This document shows positions 1 through 9,970 of a DNA stretch of 64,000 nt, one piece after another. The stretch spans positions 123,070 through 187,069 of the forward strand of contig NZ_JABXKQ010000056.1 in assembly GCF_017114945.1 (NCBI RefSeq). Direction: 5' to 3'. The notes under the pieces are model-generated. The model did no database searches, had not been told where the DNA came from, and saw nothing but the letters and a program-made list of their open reading frames with translations. Positions within the stretch are counted from its first letter, which is position 1. Every line of letters starts with the position of its first letter. Origin of the DNA: Nostoc sp. JL34. GTDB lineage: Bacteria; Cyanobacteriota; Cyanobacteriia; Cyanobacteriales; Nostocaceae. Both the position numbers and the translations under genes were made by a program.

Positions 1-954
1 CTCATCAGCATATCTAGTGTAGAGAAATAGACCAGATTCATGTTTAGCAGCAGTAGTTTTAATCTTATTGATAGAAGGGGCTGAAGCCATTTTGCAAGTA
101 CTAACATTAGCCCCGCTCCAAAAGGGAAGACTTCGGGAACGAAGTCCCCACTGCTTCATTAATTCCGGTTCATCTACTGGGTTAAAATGTGCATCTGGCA
201 TTAACTTATGTTTGAGAAGTTCTACCATATCGCTTTTATCTTGATGTTCATAGAATGTAAACTCAGAATTGAGCGATGGTTTTATCGGTAACTCAAAATT
301 CCAAACTTTAAGGTGGATTTTGCCTGTAACATCTCCTTGGTCACTGCTAACAGTGAAAGTGCCATAATATTGACCGGCTTGAGTGTCGCGAGGTACAAAT
401 ATATCTACCCAAATAGGTTGGTTATTCCTAGCTTTGAGGTTGAATGGAACTGCATCTAATTCAGCACCTTTAATATCTCCTTTATTTTCAGGATTATTAA
501 ACGGAATTAGTCCATCAGCATACCATCCAGTACCTAAAGGTGGATTGGTACTGCCTTTTTTGTTAGGACTAGAATGAGTAACATGAACGTAATGTTCTCT
601 ATAGAGTGTAATGTTAGTCTTGGGGATTATTTGATTGTTTGGCCCAGATAAGTTGGAGACTGAAACGTTGACGTTTGTCAGACCACTATTGGGTGCGTGA
701 ATTCCTATCTGAAAAGGCTCATATTCCCCACGGGCCGCATACAAATCAATGCTATTTTTATTTTTTGCTAGGTCTTCTCGCTTTATCCTTTCTAAATTTG
801 AAGTCACCCATACAAAGGGACGATCGGCTAAAAATGAGTTCTTTGCTAATAGATCGATACTTGAACAAGCAAATACAGTAAATACTGTTAATAGCATCCA
901 GACAAGAAGTTTTAACCTGCTAATAAATCTTGTTTTTCTATTATAAAGAGACAT
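1..954 (-). CDS. Lipoprotein with DUF4091/GH123-like N-terminal domain (partial, C-terminus outside window)
   Basis: The frame is open from an ATG at 954 to the window edge (318 codons, no stop). Residues 13-30 form a hydrophobic signal ending in VFAC, a plausible lipobox with Cys30. The body has a beta-rich stretch containing ARGEYEPFQI and later VPRDTQAGQYYG, the pattern of the N-terminal beta-sandwich that precedes the glycosidase-like barrel in DUF4091/GH123-like proteins. Substrate unknown. It lies 148 bp downstream of the asparagine-synthase gene on the same strand, so it may belong to the exopolysaccharide operon and act on the exported glycan; that is inference. The catalytic part would lie outside the window. 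Confidence 0.7.
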   Translation of the reverse strand, partial: MSLYNRKTRFISRLKLLVWMLLTVFTVFACSSIDLLAKNSFLADRPFVWVTSNLERIKREDLAKNKNSIDLYAARGEYEPFQIGIHAPNSGLTNVNVSVSNLSGPNNQIIPKTNITLYREHYVHVTHSSPNKKGSTNPPLGTGWYADGLIPFNNPENKGDIKGAELDAVPFNLKARNNQPIWVDIFVPRDTQAGQYYGTFTVSSDQGDVTGKIHLKVWNFELPIKPSLNSEFTFYEHQDKSDMVELLKHKLMPDAHFNPVDEPELMKQWGLRSRSLPFWSGANVSTCKMASAPSINKIKTTAAKHESGLFLYTRYADE

Positions 955-1102
955 TTTAACTTCTCCTGATTGAAATATTTGTTAATCCAGTATTTCATTA
1001 ATTCATAGCGAATTTTGTTAGAAAAACTCCGTGTTGCGCTTACTTTGCGTGCCTACCCTGCGCGTTGAAAATCGCTATGTTGATTGAGAATGCTGCAAGA
1101 AT

Positions 1103-3052
1103 TTAATGGTTTTCTTCTAACCACGCCTGAAACATCAACACATCCCACAAATAATTTTGCCAGTCTCGCTCAGATGAAAGATGTTCTGCCCATTTTTGGC
1201 GAATCGGCTGCGGATTCAAAAATCCTTCTTGCTGTAGCCGATGTTCATCTAGTAAGGCTTCTGCCCAGTCTCGCAAAGGAACGCGCAACCAACTATCAAT
1301 CGGCATCCCAAACCCCATTTTGGGGCGCTCAATCAGGTTTTGAGGTACATACTTGTACAAAATCTGACGCAATAGCCACTTACCCTGACCGTTACGGATT
1401 TTCATGGACATAGGTATGCGCCAAGCTAATTCCACTACGCGGTGATCTAAAAATGGTATCCGACTTTCTAAGCTCACACCCATACTGGCTCGATCAACTT
1501 TGACCAGGATATCGTCTGGAAGATAATTTACCGTGTCGTGGTACATCATCTGTTGAATGAAGTCGGGTAACTGCGTTAATTGGTGGCGATCGCTATAATT
1601 CATCAAAGGCTTTAAACTATTTACTATTAATGCTTCTCGCTCTTTCCAATGAGAAATCATGCTTGTGTATAAAGCTTTGGTATCAGAAACAGCCAAAATT
1701 TCCGCAATCCAGTGCAATTTATCCCCAGGAGTAGGTTGCTTGAGTTTAGCTGGTAGTAAGCCATGAAAGTTAGCCAAACCCCGATTCCAAGTTTGAGGCG
1801 ATAAGCTAGACAGGGAGCGTGCAACAGCTTGACGCAGCGTTGGAGGTATCCAGCCAATCTTTTGCCAAGTGCTGCGACCCCAAAAATAGCGTTTGTACCC
1901 TGCAAAGAGTTCATCGCCGCCATCCCCGGAAAGACTGACTGTTACATGCTGTTTTGCAAGCTGGGATATTAAGAAAGTTGGAATCTGGGAACTGTCGGAG
2001 AAGGGTTCATCGTAAAGTGTCGGCAGCTTGGGGATGACAGCAAGTGCATCTTTTGGGGTTACATAAAGTTCTGTATGGTCTGTGCCTAAGTGCTGTGCTA
2101 CTGCTTTAGCATAATGTGCCTCATTGTAGCTATCTTCATCAAAACCGATGGTAAATGTTTTCACCGATTGGCTACTTTGAGCCTGCATTAGGGCTACTAC
2201 TGTGGAAGAGTCAACCCCTCCTGAAAGGAAGGCTCCTAAAGGCACATCTGCAACCATGCGTAGTCCGACTGCATCTTGTAATAACGCCTCCATCTGTGTT
2301 ACAGCTTCTATTTCCGAGCCGATGAAGGGTTGATTAACACCCAACTCGGCGGCTTTGAGTGCAGACCAGTAGGGTACAGGATTGGGATGAGCATCCATAC
2401 CGTTCCAAGTGAGGACTGTTCCCGGTGGTAACTTATAGATGCCTTCGTAGATTGAATAGGGTGCAGGTACGTAGTTATTTCGGAGAAACACTGCTAAGGC
2501 ATCACGATTGATTTTTGCCTGGAAAGCGGGATGGACTTTCAGAGCTTTTAGCTCAGAGCCAAATAAAAAGGTTTGACCCATCCAACCATAATAGACAGGT
2601 TTTTCACCCAAGCGATCGCGCCCTAAATGCAAAATTCGCTCTTGACGATCCCACAAGGCAAAAGCAAACATCCCATTAAAGCGCCCAAGTGCCTCATGTA
2701 ATCCCCACTGACTAAAACTAGCCAACATCACCTCAGTATCAGAACGTCCCCGAAAATGATGCCCTAGTACTTCAAGTTGCCGCTTTAACTCCAAAAAGTT
2801 ATAAATCTCGCCATTAAAAACAATTACATACCGACCATTCGCAGATATCATCGGCTGATGTCCTTCTGGCGAAAGGTCTACAATCGCTAGTCGTCGATGT
2901 CCCAAAGCGATCCCTATCTCTGCATCAACCCAACTCCCGCCATTATCTGGCCCCCGATGTAAGAGTGTGTCTGACATCTGCTGAACCATGTAACAGAGTT
3001 CTTCAGGGCTGACTTGTCTAGATATATTCCAAAAACCAGCAATGCCACACAT
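1103..3052 (-). CDS. asnB: Asparagine synthase (glutamine-hydrolysing) type amidotransferase
   Basis: 649 residues, usual length for the class-II amidotransferase/ATP-pyrophosphatase AsnB family. Cys2 after the initiator Met is the glutaminase nucleophile; RGPD (33-36) and NGEIYNF (80-86) belong to the glutaminase domain. The PP-loop SGGVDSS at 277-283 and the SLSGDGGDELFAGY motif belong to the synthetase domain. Family role: moves ammonia from glutamine to an activated carboxylate. It is the last clear gene of a long glycosyltransferase operon, 6 bp after the preceding GT4 gene, so it may amidate a uronic acid or other sugar carboxylate instead of making free asparagine (inference; the sequence cannot distinguish these). 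Confidence 0.93.
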   Translation of the reverse strand: MCGIAGFWNISRQVSPEELCYMVQQMSDTLLHRGPDNGGSWVDAEIGIALGHRRLAIVDLSPEGHQPMISANGRYVIVFNGEIYNFLELKRQLEVLGHHFRGRSDTEVMLASFSQWGLHEALGRFNGMFAFALWDRQERILHLGRDRLGEKPVYYGWMGQTFLFGSELKALKVHPAFQAKINRDALAVFLRNNYVPAPYSIYEGIYKLPPGTVLTWNGMDAHPNPVPYWSALKAAELGVNQPFIGSEIEAVTQMEALLQDAVGLRMVADVPLGAFLSGGVDSSTVVALMQAQSSQSVKTFTIGFDEDSYNEAHYAKAVAQHLGTDHTELYVTPKDALAVIPKLPTLYDEPFSDSSQIPTFLISQLAKQHVTVSLSGDGGDELFAGYKRYFWGRSTWQKIGWIPPTLRQAVARSLSSLSPQTWNRGLANFHGLLPAKLKQPTPGDKLHWIAEILAVSDTKALYTSMISHWKEREALIVNSLKPLMNYSDRHQLTQLPDFIQQMMYHDTVNYLPDDILVKVDRASMGVSLESRIPFLDHRVVELAWRIPMSMKIRNGQGKWLLRQILYKYVPQNLIERPKMGFGMPIDSWLRVPLRDWAEALLDEHRLQQEGFLNPQPIRQKWAEHLSSERDWQNYLWDVLMFQAWLEENH

Positions 3053-3058
3053 AAAATG

Positions 3059-4207
3059 TTAGCCTTTCAATTTAGTTTTTTTAGTAAGTATGTTGTCGTA
3101 TAGCACTTCATATTGATCCACAACAGAGTCTAAAGAAAAGCATTCGATCACTCTTTGGCGTGCTGCTTTTCCTAAAGCTTCTCTACCCTCAGTTCCTATA
3201 TCTATCAACGCTTTCCAAGCATTCGCTAATGCCTCTGGATCTCTTGGGGGGACAACTTTTCCTGTATCACTAACAATCCAGGCCGAATCTCCCACATCTG
3301 TGACAACACAAGGAACACCACAAGACATAGCTTCGCCAATTACATTAGGAAAACCTTCTCCAGACGAAGAGGAAGAGGCGATATCGAAAGCAGCAGTTAA
3401 ACGGGGCACATCATGACGTTCACCGAGTAGATGTATCTGCTTAACAAGCCCTAATTCATGGATTAGCTCAGATAAAATATGATTTTGCCAATCTACTTTA
3501 TTGCCAGCAAGAACAAATTGGACGTTGGGATAATTCTTAAGTAGTAATGCAGCAGCCTGAAGAAAATTAAAATGATCCTTTATCGGATGATAACGACCAA
3601 TCAGACCAATCAGCAAAGCATTTTCAGGGATATTGAATTCTGAACGAACACTAAGGTAAGCTTTGTCTGACGGGATGAATTTATCTGTTTCAAATCCATT
3701 GGGAATTACACAGGTTTTCTTAATGCAGTAGCCACTTTTTTCATGTTGTCTGGCACTATTCTGAGAGTTGTAAATAATTTTTGTAGCAGAATTAGAAAAC
3801 TGAGCAGAAAGTTTAATAATAATAGTTGTTCTTGGTTTTTCTAAGTCTAAAGAATAAAGTGAATGACGAATGTTCCATAAAACTGACACCTGTTTGAATA
3901 GAAAAAGTCTGGCAAACTGTGCAGCTAAGTTTCCATGATACATCCAACCTTGAATCAAGTCAGGTTGGAGTTGACGGACTATGTGAATTAATCGCCAAAT
4001 ATTCGCTAATTTAGGCTTTCCTTCTTTTATCCCAATGGTGTAAACAGGAATACCTAAAGTTGCAATGCGATCGCCCCATATACCACGATCCATCAAAGAA
4101 ATGACAACTGGATTAAAACGTTCTCGATCGATTCTGGAAAGAAGTTTATAAAGCATGACTTCAGCCCCACCGGTGTAAAGTCCTGTAATAATATAAATGA
4201 TTTTCAT
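3059..4207 (-). CDS. GT4 family glycosyltransferase
   Basis: 382 residues with a GT-B layout. The N-terminal half begins KIIYIITGLYTGGAEVML, with the GGAE loop of GT4 enzymes. The C-terminal half has LIGLIGRYHPIKDH and the nucleotide-sugar binding signature GEGFPNVIGEAMSCGVPC, including the E-x7-E pair. It should move a sugar from an NDP-sugar to a lipid-linked oligosaccharide at the cytoplasmic membrane face. It overlaps the upstream polymerase gene by 4 bp (translational coupling). Its C-terminal half is strikingly similar to the product of 5405-6553, suggesting duplication inside the operon. Donor and acceptor sugars cannot be read from sequence. Confidence 0.92.
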   Translation of the reverse strand: MKIIYIITGLYTGGAEVMLYKLLSRIDRERFNPVVISLMDRGIWGDRIATLGIPVYTIGIKEGKPKLANIWRLIHIVRQLQPDLIQGWMYHGNLAAQFARLFLFKQVSVLWNIRHSLYSLDLEKPRTTIIIKLSAQFSNSATKIIYNSQNSARQHEKSGYCIKKTCVIPNGFETDKFIPSDKAYLSVRSEFNIPENALLIGLIGRYHPIKDHFNFLQAAALLLKNYPNVQFVLAGNKVDWQNHILSELIHELGLVKQIHLLGERHDVPRLTAAFDIASSSSSGEGFPNVIGEAMSCGVPCVVTDVGDSAWIVSDTGKVVPPRDPEALANAWKALIDIGTEGREALGKAARQRVIECFSLDSVVDQYEVLYDNILTKKTKLKG

Positions 4208-5424
4208 GATTTATTTTCTAGTTGAAATTTGTGCTCTAACTGACTTACAGCAGTCATTGCAGCCATTAACGAGAACATTATGAGGATGTAGCGTTCCTCT
4301 AAAACATTATGGCTAAATAGACCCCAGAGAAGAATAAAAGCAGCAAAAGCCAAGCCAATATATTTAGTTTCTCCATGTGCGTGCTGTGTCACTGCATATA
4401 CTAATAAAGGTAGGATAAAAGCGCCTAATATTCCGTGGTCAGCCATATAGTATAAGTAGATGTTATGTGTAGATATTTCCATATTCCACGTTAAAGTTGA
4501 GCCAATTCCATTACCAAAGAATGGATGTTCAGTAAACATCTGCCAAGCTAACTGAGCTACTTCTAAACGAGAATCAGCAGAATCTTCAGAATCAGAACTT
4601 GAAATATTTTGGAACCATGCAATTCTTTCAAGTGAATTTTCATTGAAGCTCAAATCTTGTAATATTTCTTCTGACCACTGTGATCCTAAAGTAATTATTA
4701 TCGTTACTATTCCCAACACCCAATAAAGTAATTTTTGAAGATTAAGTACACGGGTAATGGTAAAAATAATAATTGTAACTAGCCAGCCAAGAATAGCTCC
4801 TCGCGAAAATGTCAACAGCACGCCAATACCGATGATAGATATGAAAGGTAAACGATATATTGGCTGTAATAAACTCACACTAAAAATCATCCCAAGTACT
4901 AACGCAGCCCCATCACTGTTGGGATTTAGGTAAAATCCAGCAGATCGGCCACCAGTACCTAGTGAATTAAATGCGATCGGGTTAAAAAATTCGTAAATGT
5001 TGTTGAATACAGCTATTAAGACTGTAATAAAGATTGCCCATCTAATCCAATAATGAATATTTTTGTTTAAAGAACAAATTAGAATCATTATTACGATGAA
5101 TATCACTGATAAAATGCGTTTTCTTAATTCTTCAACAGCAATCTCACCAGGTATCGATAATAATACGAACCATAATAAAGAGACAAATATAAAACCAAAG
5201 CACCAACTAATCACAGAGCGTGGGAGATATTTTATCTGTAAAAAAAGCAATGGTATGGAGGCTATACCAAAGGATACGATCCAAAATAAGGGAGGTTGAG
5301 AGAAGATTCCTGATGTATACAAGTAGGAACTAATTTCTGTAAAAAAAATGAGAATAGCACCTACTGCGAGGGTACATTGGTAATAAAAGAGGAAATTCAA
5401 CTTTTTATTGAGAGATTGATTCAT
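4204..5424 (-). CDS. Wzy/O-antigen ligase-type membrane polymerase
   Basis: 406 residues with about ten hydrophobic segments and a large hydrophilic loop (roughly residues 255-310) containing DSRLEVAQLAWQMF and HPFFGNGIGS, the pattern seen in the periplasmic loop of Wzy/WaaL-type (Wzy_C) proteins. Family role: joins lipid-linked repeat units, or ligates a glycan, at the outer face of the cytoplasmic membrane. The ORF overlaps the upstream GT4 gene by 20 bp and the downstream one by 4 bp, so it is firmly in the operon. With the MurJ-type flippase encoded at 7724-9091 it gives the core of a Wzx/Wzy-dependent export pathway. Polymerase versus ligase cannot be decided. Confidence 0.85.
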   Translation of the reverse strand: MNQSLNKKLNFLFYYQCTLAVGAILIFFTEISSYLYTSGIFSQPPLFWIVSFGIASIPLLFLQIKYLPRSVISWCFGFIFVSLLWFVLLSIPGEIAVEELRKRILSVIFIVIMILICSLNKNIHYWIRWAIFITVLIAVFNNIYEFFNPIAFNSLGTGGRSAGFYLNPNSDGAALVLGMIFSVSLLQPIYRLPFISIIGIGVLLTFSRGAILGWLVTIIIFTITRVLNLQKLLYWVLGIVTIIITLGSQWSEEILQDLSFNENSLERIAWFQNISSSDSEDSADSRLEVAQLAWQMFTEHPFFGNGIGSTLTWNMEISTHNIYLYYMADHGILGAFILPLLVYAVTQHAHGETKYIGLAFAAFILLWGLFSHNVLEERYILIMFSLMAAMTAVSQLEHKFQLENKS

Positions 5425-6553
5425 GGGATAGACAAAGTAAAGCAGCTTCGGTTTTAAAGACTAATTGAAGTACTGAGAAATGGTCAATAATTCGCTGACG
5501 AATTTGAGTGCGATCGCACCCATCAATACCAATAGTTTCTATTAACCTCTTCAGAGCATTTTTTAAAGCCTCTGGATTTTTAGGAGGTACTACTACATCA
5601 ATATCACCAACAATCCAAGCGGCATCACCTACATCTGTTACCACACAAGGTATGCCGCAGGCCATCGCTTCTCCAATTACGTTGGGGAATCCTTCTGTGT
5701 AGGATGAAGAAACAACAATATCTAGGGTATTGTAGATTGCAGACATATCTGCACGCGCTTTTACCCAGATAACTCGATTAGAGATGCCTAATTCATCAGC
5801 TAGTTCATATAACTCTCGCGCATAGTTTTCCGAGCCACTACCCACACAGACAAAACGCACATCACGTCTCTCTTCAGATAGTAATGCTGCTGCTCTAAGA
5901 AATGTGGGATGGTCTTTCCTTATATCTAGTCGCCCCACTAAACCGAGCAAAATTGTGTCTTCGCAAATTCCCCACAACTTTCGTACTTTTATCCTAGCTC
6001 CTTGATCGGGTTTAAATAGTTCGATATCAATACCATTCGGAATTACTGTCATCTTGTTAGCAGGAAATCCATTAGTCAGGTAATATGCTCGACCAGCATA
6101 GGAATTGACAATAATCAGGTCAGCCAAGTGGGACAAGAAACACTCTAACTGGAAAAGTAAACGCCCTAACCAATCGTCAAAATCAGGATCTACGTTAGAT
6201 GAGCGTATTCCCCAAACCATACGGGTTGAAGGAAAAAAGGGCTTTAAGAAGATAGTGAGTAAATTTGGTATCCCAACATATCCATGCAACACATCGGGAT
6301 GTATACGTTGAAGATGCTGAACAAGACGCCAAAAGAAGCCAAATAAATGCCAACGTCCCTGTTTATCTAAACAGATGATTGGGATACCACTATCTTTCAA
6401 GTCTTTATCTAAAGATAATGAACCACTAGGGTAAAAGCATAAAACGGTGATATCAAAGCATTGTTTATCAAGAGCTTTAACTAGTGTCACTAATTGTCTT
6501 TCTGCTCCTCCATAGTTAAGGTCACGAATGAGGAATACAATTTTCTTTTTCAT
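5405..6553 (-). CDS. GT4 family glycosyltransferase
   Basis: 382 residues, GT-B fold: KIVFLIRDLNYGGAERQL at the N-terminus, LLGLVGRLDIRKDH opening the second Rossmann domain, and YTEGFPNVIGEAMACGIPC as donor-binding motif. The segment PCVVTDVGDAAWIV is almost identical to one in the product of 3059-4207, so the two are close paralogs, probably adding related sugars. Cytoplasmic, membrane-associated role in repeat-unit assembly is known for the family; specificity is unknown. The ATG at 6553 is followed by a typical GT4 N-terminus, supporting this start. Confidence 0.92.
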   Translation of the reverse strand: MKKKIVFLIRDLNYGGAERQLVTLVKALDKQCFDITVLCFYPSGSLSLDKDLKDSGIPIICLDKQGRWHLFGFFWRLVQHLQRIHPDVLHGYVGIPNLLTIFLKPFFPSTRMVWGIRSSNVDPDFDDWLGRLLFQLECFLSHLADLIIVNSYAGRAYYLTNGFPANKMTVIPNGIDIELFKPDQGARIKVRKLWGICEDTILLGLVGRLDIRKDHPTFLRAAALLSEERRDVRFVCVGSGSENYARELYELADELGISNRVIWVKARADMSAIYNTLDIVVSSSYTEGFPNVIGEAMACGIPCVVTDVGDAAWIVGDIDVVVPPKNPEALKNALKRLIETIGIDGCDRTQIRQRIIDHFSVLQLVFKTEAALLCLSHESISQ

Positions 6554-6584
6554 ATCTTTAAAAATAAAACATGGTTATTAATTG

Positions 6585-7688
6585 TCAGATTTTATTCTTA
6601 ATAACTTCAGCTAACAAGTTTTCCCACATCCCCATTATTTTCTCTAAACTGAATCGTTCGATTATTTCTGGCGCCCGAACAGCTAAAGACTTCCGTTCTT
6701 TTTCATCAGACATCAGTCGTTCCATTGCTGTGGCTAACGCTGACACATCTTCATTTAGAACCAAAATGCCATCTATGCCATTACGAATAATCTCTTGTGG
6801 CCCACTAGGACAATCTGTAGAGATGACTGGTAACCCACATGCCATTGCTTCGCAAAGGGCATTAGGAAAACCCTCAAAGCGGGAAGACATAATAAAAATC
6901 TCCGCCTGCTGCAAAAAATCATAATTGTTTTTCACCATTCCAGGAAAATGAACGCGATCGCTCAACCCAAGTTGCTTACGCAATGATTCCAACTCTGGAC
7001 GTAGTATTCCGTCTCCCAAAATAGTCAATGTCCATTCTGGATAACGATTCTTCAGTTGTGCAAAGGCTTGCAGCAGCAGATCAAAGCCTTTCTCTCGGAC
7101 AAAGCGTCCCATAGCAATGAGCGATCGCTCTCTTAAAACCTTGTCCGATGGTCTTTTTTCCATCGGTGGCAATACAACCATGTTAGGGATAATACAGCTA
7201 TTAGTTTGCAGATTTGATGGAAAATAGTCTCTTGCTTTTTTAGTTTGAAAAACAATCCGATCTGCAAATGAATAAGTCTGTTGTCGTAGTTGTTTCCAAT
7301 TTCCACCTAAAGAACTTTTTACTGGATTACTACGTTCAGACACCACCACTGGTATATTCAACCATCGTGTTGCTAGTAAAGTAATCACATTAATTTTAGA
7401 CATAAAGCTAATCACAGCATCTGGGTTGCTGTTGATAATTGCATTTCGTAATCTTCCGATGCGCTTCAAATTATTCCAAATGCCAATAATCGCATTGGGT
7501 GATTCTCCAGCTATATCTAAAGGGGTGTAAAAAACGCGATTATCTAAATCAAATTGGGGTGTTGCATTGTTATCAAACGTCAATATAGTAACTTGCCATT
7601 CTTTCGCTGCCCAGAAATTTGCCATGATTGATATAACACGTTCTGCGCCGCCATAAGTAAGGGAATGAATAATTAATGTTATTCTCAT
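6585..7688 (-). CDS. GT4 family glycosyltransferase (GalNAc-transferase-like)
   Basis: The frame is open from a TTG at 7727, but the ATG at 7688 starts directly with MRITLIIHSLTYGGAERV, the canonical GT4 N-terminus, so I use 7688 (367 residues). The C-terminal domain has LIAMGRFVREKGFDLLL and RFEGFPNALCEAMACGLP, and ends in PSGPQEII, a variant common in WbnK/PglJ-like GT4 enzymes. It differs from the two GT4 paralogs downstream. Likely adds one sugar of the exopolysaccharide repeat unit; specificity is not determinable. It lies between the flippase gene and the GT4 gene at 5405, about 31 bp from the latter. Confidence 0.9.
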   Translation of the reverse strand: MRITLIIHSLTYGGAERVISIMANFWAAKEWQVTILTFDNNATPQFDLDNRVFYTPLDIAGESPNAIIGIWNNLKRIGRLRNAIINSNPDAVISFMSKINVITLLATRWLNIPVVVSERSNPVKSSLGGNWKQLRQQTYSFADRIVFQTKKARDYFPSNLQTNSCIIPNMVVLPPMEKRPSDKVLRERSLIAMGRFVREKGFDLLLQAFAQLKNRYPEWTLTILGDGILRPELESLRKQLGLSDRVHFPGMVKNNYDFLQQAEIFIMSSRFEGFPNALCEAMACGLPVISTDCPSGPQEIIRNGIDGILVLNEDVSALATAMERLMSDEKERKSLAVRAPEIIERFSLEKIMGMWENLLAEVIKNKI

Positions 7689-7723
7689 TTTTCGCTCAAA
7701 TATTTGACAGATGCTCCATCTTC

Positions 7724-9091
7724 TCAATTGGCAGAAGGACTTGTTAGTTTTTTGTTCGCATAATGCGTTAAAAATAAGAAGGAAAAAATATAAACACAGG
7801 TTGTAGATAAAGCAATACCTATAACATCAAACCATTGTATAAACACATAATTGAGAACGATATTGATGATTAGATTATAAGCAGAACCCCACATCAATAT
7901 CTGATTGGCTTGCATGGCAGAAATTAATCGTACAACCAATGTTCCTGCTATATAAAAAGGGATTTGTAAAGCAAAGTAATTTTGGATCTGAGCTACTAAA
8001 TGAGTATCGTTAGCTGTAAACGAACCTCTTTGAAAGAGTATCTTAACTAGAGGCTCAGAAAATACAAGCAAGAATACCGTCAGCAACATAGTAGTCACAA
8101 AGATGATCTGCATATACTGCTTAAGCGTATGGCGTGCGCCTATCCAATCCTTAGAAACTACCATCTTAGAAAAATAGGGAATTACAGCAGTACTTAATGC
8201 TGTGGTAGCTAGAGATATCGGAAAAGAAATCAGTTTGTTACCGTAACTCAGTGCTGCTACACTACCAGGTGACAACATTGCTGCCATAGATTGATCTACT
8301 AGATTTGTACTGCACATTAAAAACCCTCCTGCAATCATGGGGAAATACTGACTAACAACCTGACGGAGGTGAGTATCGAACCCATACCATTTTGGAAGCC
8401 ATGAAATTCCTTGTCGATGCAGTGCTGTTCCTAAAAGAATTATTTCTAGTACTGCACCGCAGATTAACCCTGCTACTAAAGCGAAAATACCCCAAGACTT
8501 AACCATCAATAACAATAAGACGCTAATAGTTGGAGTCATAATTGGTGACAAAGCTGCTAATGCAAAACGCTCTCCTGCATTCAATACAGCACCCCAGATG
8601 ATAATAATCCCACTTAATAGAACAAGAGGTGCGATCGCACATAGCAAATGAAAAGTCATATCTAGCTTTTCGGGACTGAACCCAGCAGCAATATATGGTA
8701 AATATAGGGGTGCACTAGCTACCATCAATATTGTTGTGATTCCTAATAGTCCCAAGCCGCTAATTGTGGCTCCACAAAAAAGCCTTTGAGCGGCCTTTAT
8801 ACCTTCTTGCTCTCGTACCTGCATATAAGTAGGTATAAGAGCAGTATTAAAAGAACCAGCTACCACATTGATGATAAAAGAAGGAACCAACAAAGCAATT
8901 AAGAACGCATCTAAGTCGTCTCCAGTACCAAACCTCTGAGCAACCACTAATTCTTTACCTACAGCCGCCACTTTAACCAATGCTGTCAATAAACCAACTA
9001 TCATCGCTGCACCAAAAATTTGGCGATTGATAGAGCCGCTTGTCAGTCGCTTCCAGTAATCAACTAAGCTTTGCAAACGCCACATTTTCAT
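7724..9091 (-). CDS. MurJ/MviN-type lipid-linked oligosaccharide flippase
   Basis: 455 residues, almost wholly hydrophobic, with about 12 transmembrane segments. The N-terminal stretch GLLTALVKVAAVGKELVVAQRFGTGDDLDAF and the segment FNTALIPTYMQVREQEG fit the MurJ (MviN) branch of the MOP superfamily. True MurJ is usually longer (about 510-530 residues), and the location inside an exopolysaccharide operon suggests a Wzx-like role, flipping the polyprenyl-linked repeat unit across the cytoplasmic membrane (inference). It is followed closely by a GT4 gene. It could instead be a second lipid II flippase; that needs genome context. Confidence 0.88.
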   Translation of the reverse strand: MKMWRLQSLVDYWKRLTSGSINRQIFGAAMIVGLLTALVKVAAVGKELVVAQRFGTGDDLDAFLIALLVPSFIINVVAGSFNTALIPTYMQVREQEGIKAAQRLFCGATISGLGLLGITTILMVASAPLYLPYIAAGFSPEKLDMTFHLLCAIAPLVLLSGIIIIWGAVLNAGERFALAALSPIMTPTISVLLLLMVKSWGIFALVAGLICGAVLEIILLGTALHRQGISWLPKWYGFDTHLRQVVSQYFPMIAGGFLMCSTNLVDQSMAAMLSPGSVAALSYGNKLISFPISLATTALSTAVIPYFSKMVVSKDWIGARHTLKQYMQIIFVTTMLLTVFLLVFSEPLVKILFQRGSFTANDTHLVAQIQNYFALQIPFYIAGTLVVRLISAMQANQILMWGSAYNLIINIVLNYVFIQWFDVIGIALSTTCVYIFSFLFLTHYANKKLTSPSAN

Positions 9092-9123
9092 ACCGCAGTT
9101 GAAACGATTTAGAGTTATTCAAT

Positions 9124-9918
9124 CTAAAATCTAAAATTTGAGAAGCGTGGTAAGGATAATTGAGATAAACTCATATAAACTTTCAGCAAATGTAAATATA
9201 GTTTGCCCTTCATAGTGATGCCATTAATACAGTTAAAATTCTTAACAATCTCTCCACCAAATTTTTCTTTAAACTGATTAATCCCTAGCTTTTCTTGATC
9301 TGTATTTCCGGTATACCAGCCTCCAAAATCATAAACGGAAATTCCTAAATTTTTAAATCTCACTATATCTTGCCAGTGATGGTAACGATTTGCCCGCCCT
9401 AAAATTGACTGATAGGAAGTATCAGTACTATTTTTAACTGATGCAGAATGCAAAAGACGAACTCTATTATCACTACGATAATAAACATGCCAAACTAAAG
9501 ATTCACCATTGTTTAGTTTGACACGTGAAATATCAATTACACCAGCATCTGCACGATTTTTTAGCTGGGTTCGATTAATTTTATTTAACCCTTTTTGGCA
9601 AGCAAATAAATCATAAAAGTCAGAAAATTGATTGATGATCTCACAGTCAATCTGCTCCCAGTATTCATAAATCACCTGGTCTTTTTGCTCTGCTCTCCTA
9701 ATCTTATATTTATCATTACTACTGATACTTCCCCAGAGTTCATCATGACTTTTTGTTAAGTCAATCAACCTTGTGTAAAATTCATCAGACTGACCACCTT
9801 CAATAGGGTGTATCCATTGCCTGTAATGGAGTACATCCACATTACCTAATTCTTGTGGATCTTCGTCAAACCAGACTTCTCCTACTGAAAAGATAAATTT
9901 CTTTGTAATAATCAACAT
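9124..9918 (-). CDS. FemAB-like (GNAT-fold) protein of the exopolysaccharide operon
   Basis: The frame opens at a TTG (9981), but the ATG at 9918 has a clear ribosome binding site (AGGAG, 7 bases upstream), giving 264 residues. The C-terminal part carries VYDFGGWYTGNTDQEKLGIN followed by FKEKFGGE, the hallmark end of FemAB/peptidoglycan-bridge GNAT-fold proteins; the middle region SNDKYKIRRAEQ resembles the acyl-acceptor part. Family role: transfers an amino acid from aminoacyl-tRNA, or another acyl group, to an amino group on a glycan or peptide. In this operon it may acylate or aminoacylate a repeat-unit amino sugar (inference). Only about 40 bp separates it from the neighbour upstream. Confidence 0.75.
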   Translation of the reverse strand: MLIITKKFIFSVGEVWFDEDPQELGNVDVLHYRQWIHPIEGGQSDEFYTRLIDLTKSHDELWGSISSNDKYKIRRAEQKDQVIYEYWEQIDCEIINQFSDFYDLFACQKGLNKINRTQLKNRADAGVIDISRVKLNNGESLVWHVYYRSDNRVRLLHSASVKNSTDTSYQSILGRANRYHHWQDIVRFKNLGISVYDFGGWYTGNTDQEKLGINQFKEKFGGEIVKNFNCINGITMKGKLYLHLLKVYMSLSQLSLPRFSNFRF

Positions 9919-9970
9919 CTCTTTTCTCCTCACTATGTGATTAAAATTAAAATTATCAAAATAGTAATTA

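Noticed and set aside
1084..1413. Plus-strand ORF opposite the amidotransferase gene
   Set aside because: It lies on the other strand of a well-conserved asnB C-terminus and has no family similarity or ribosome binding site.
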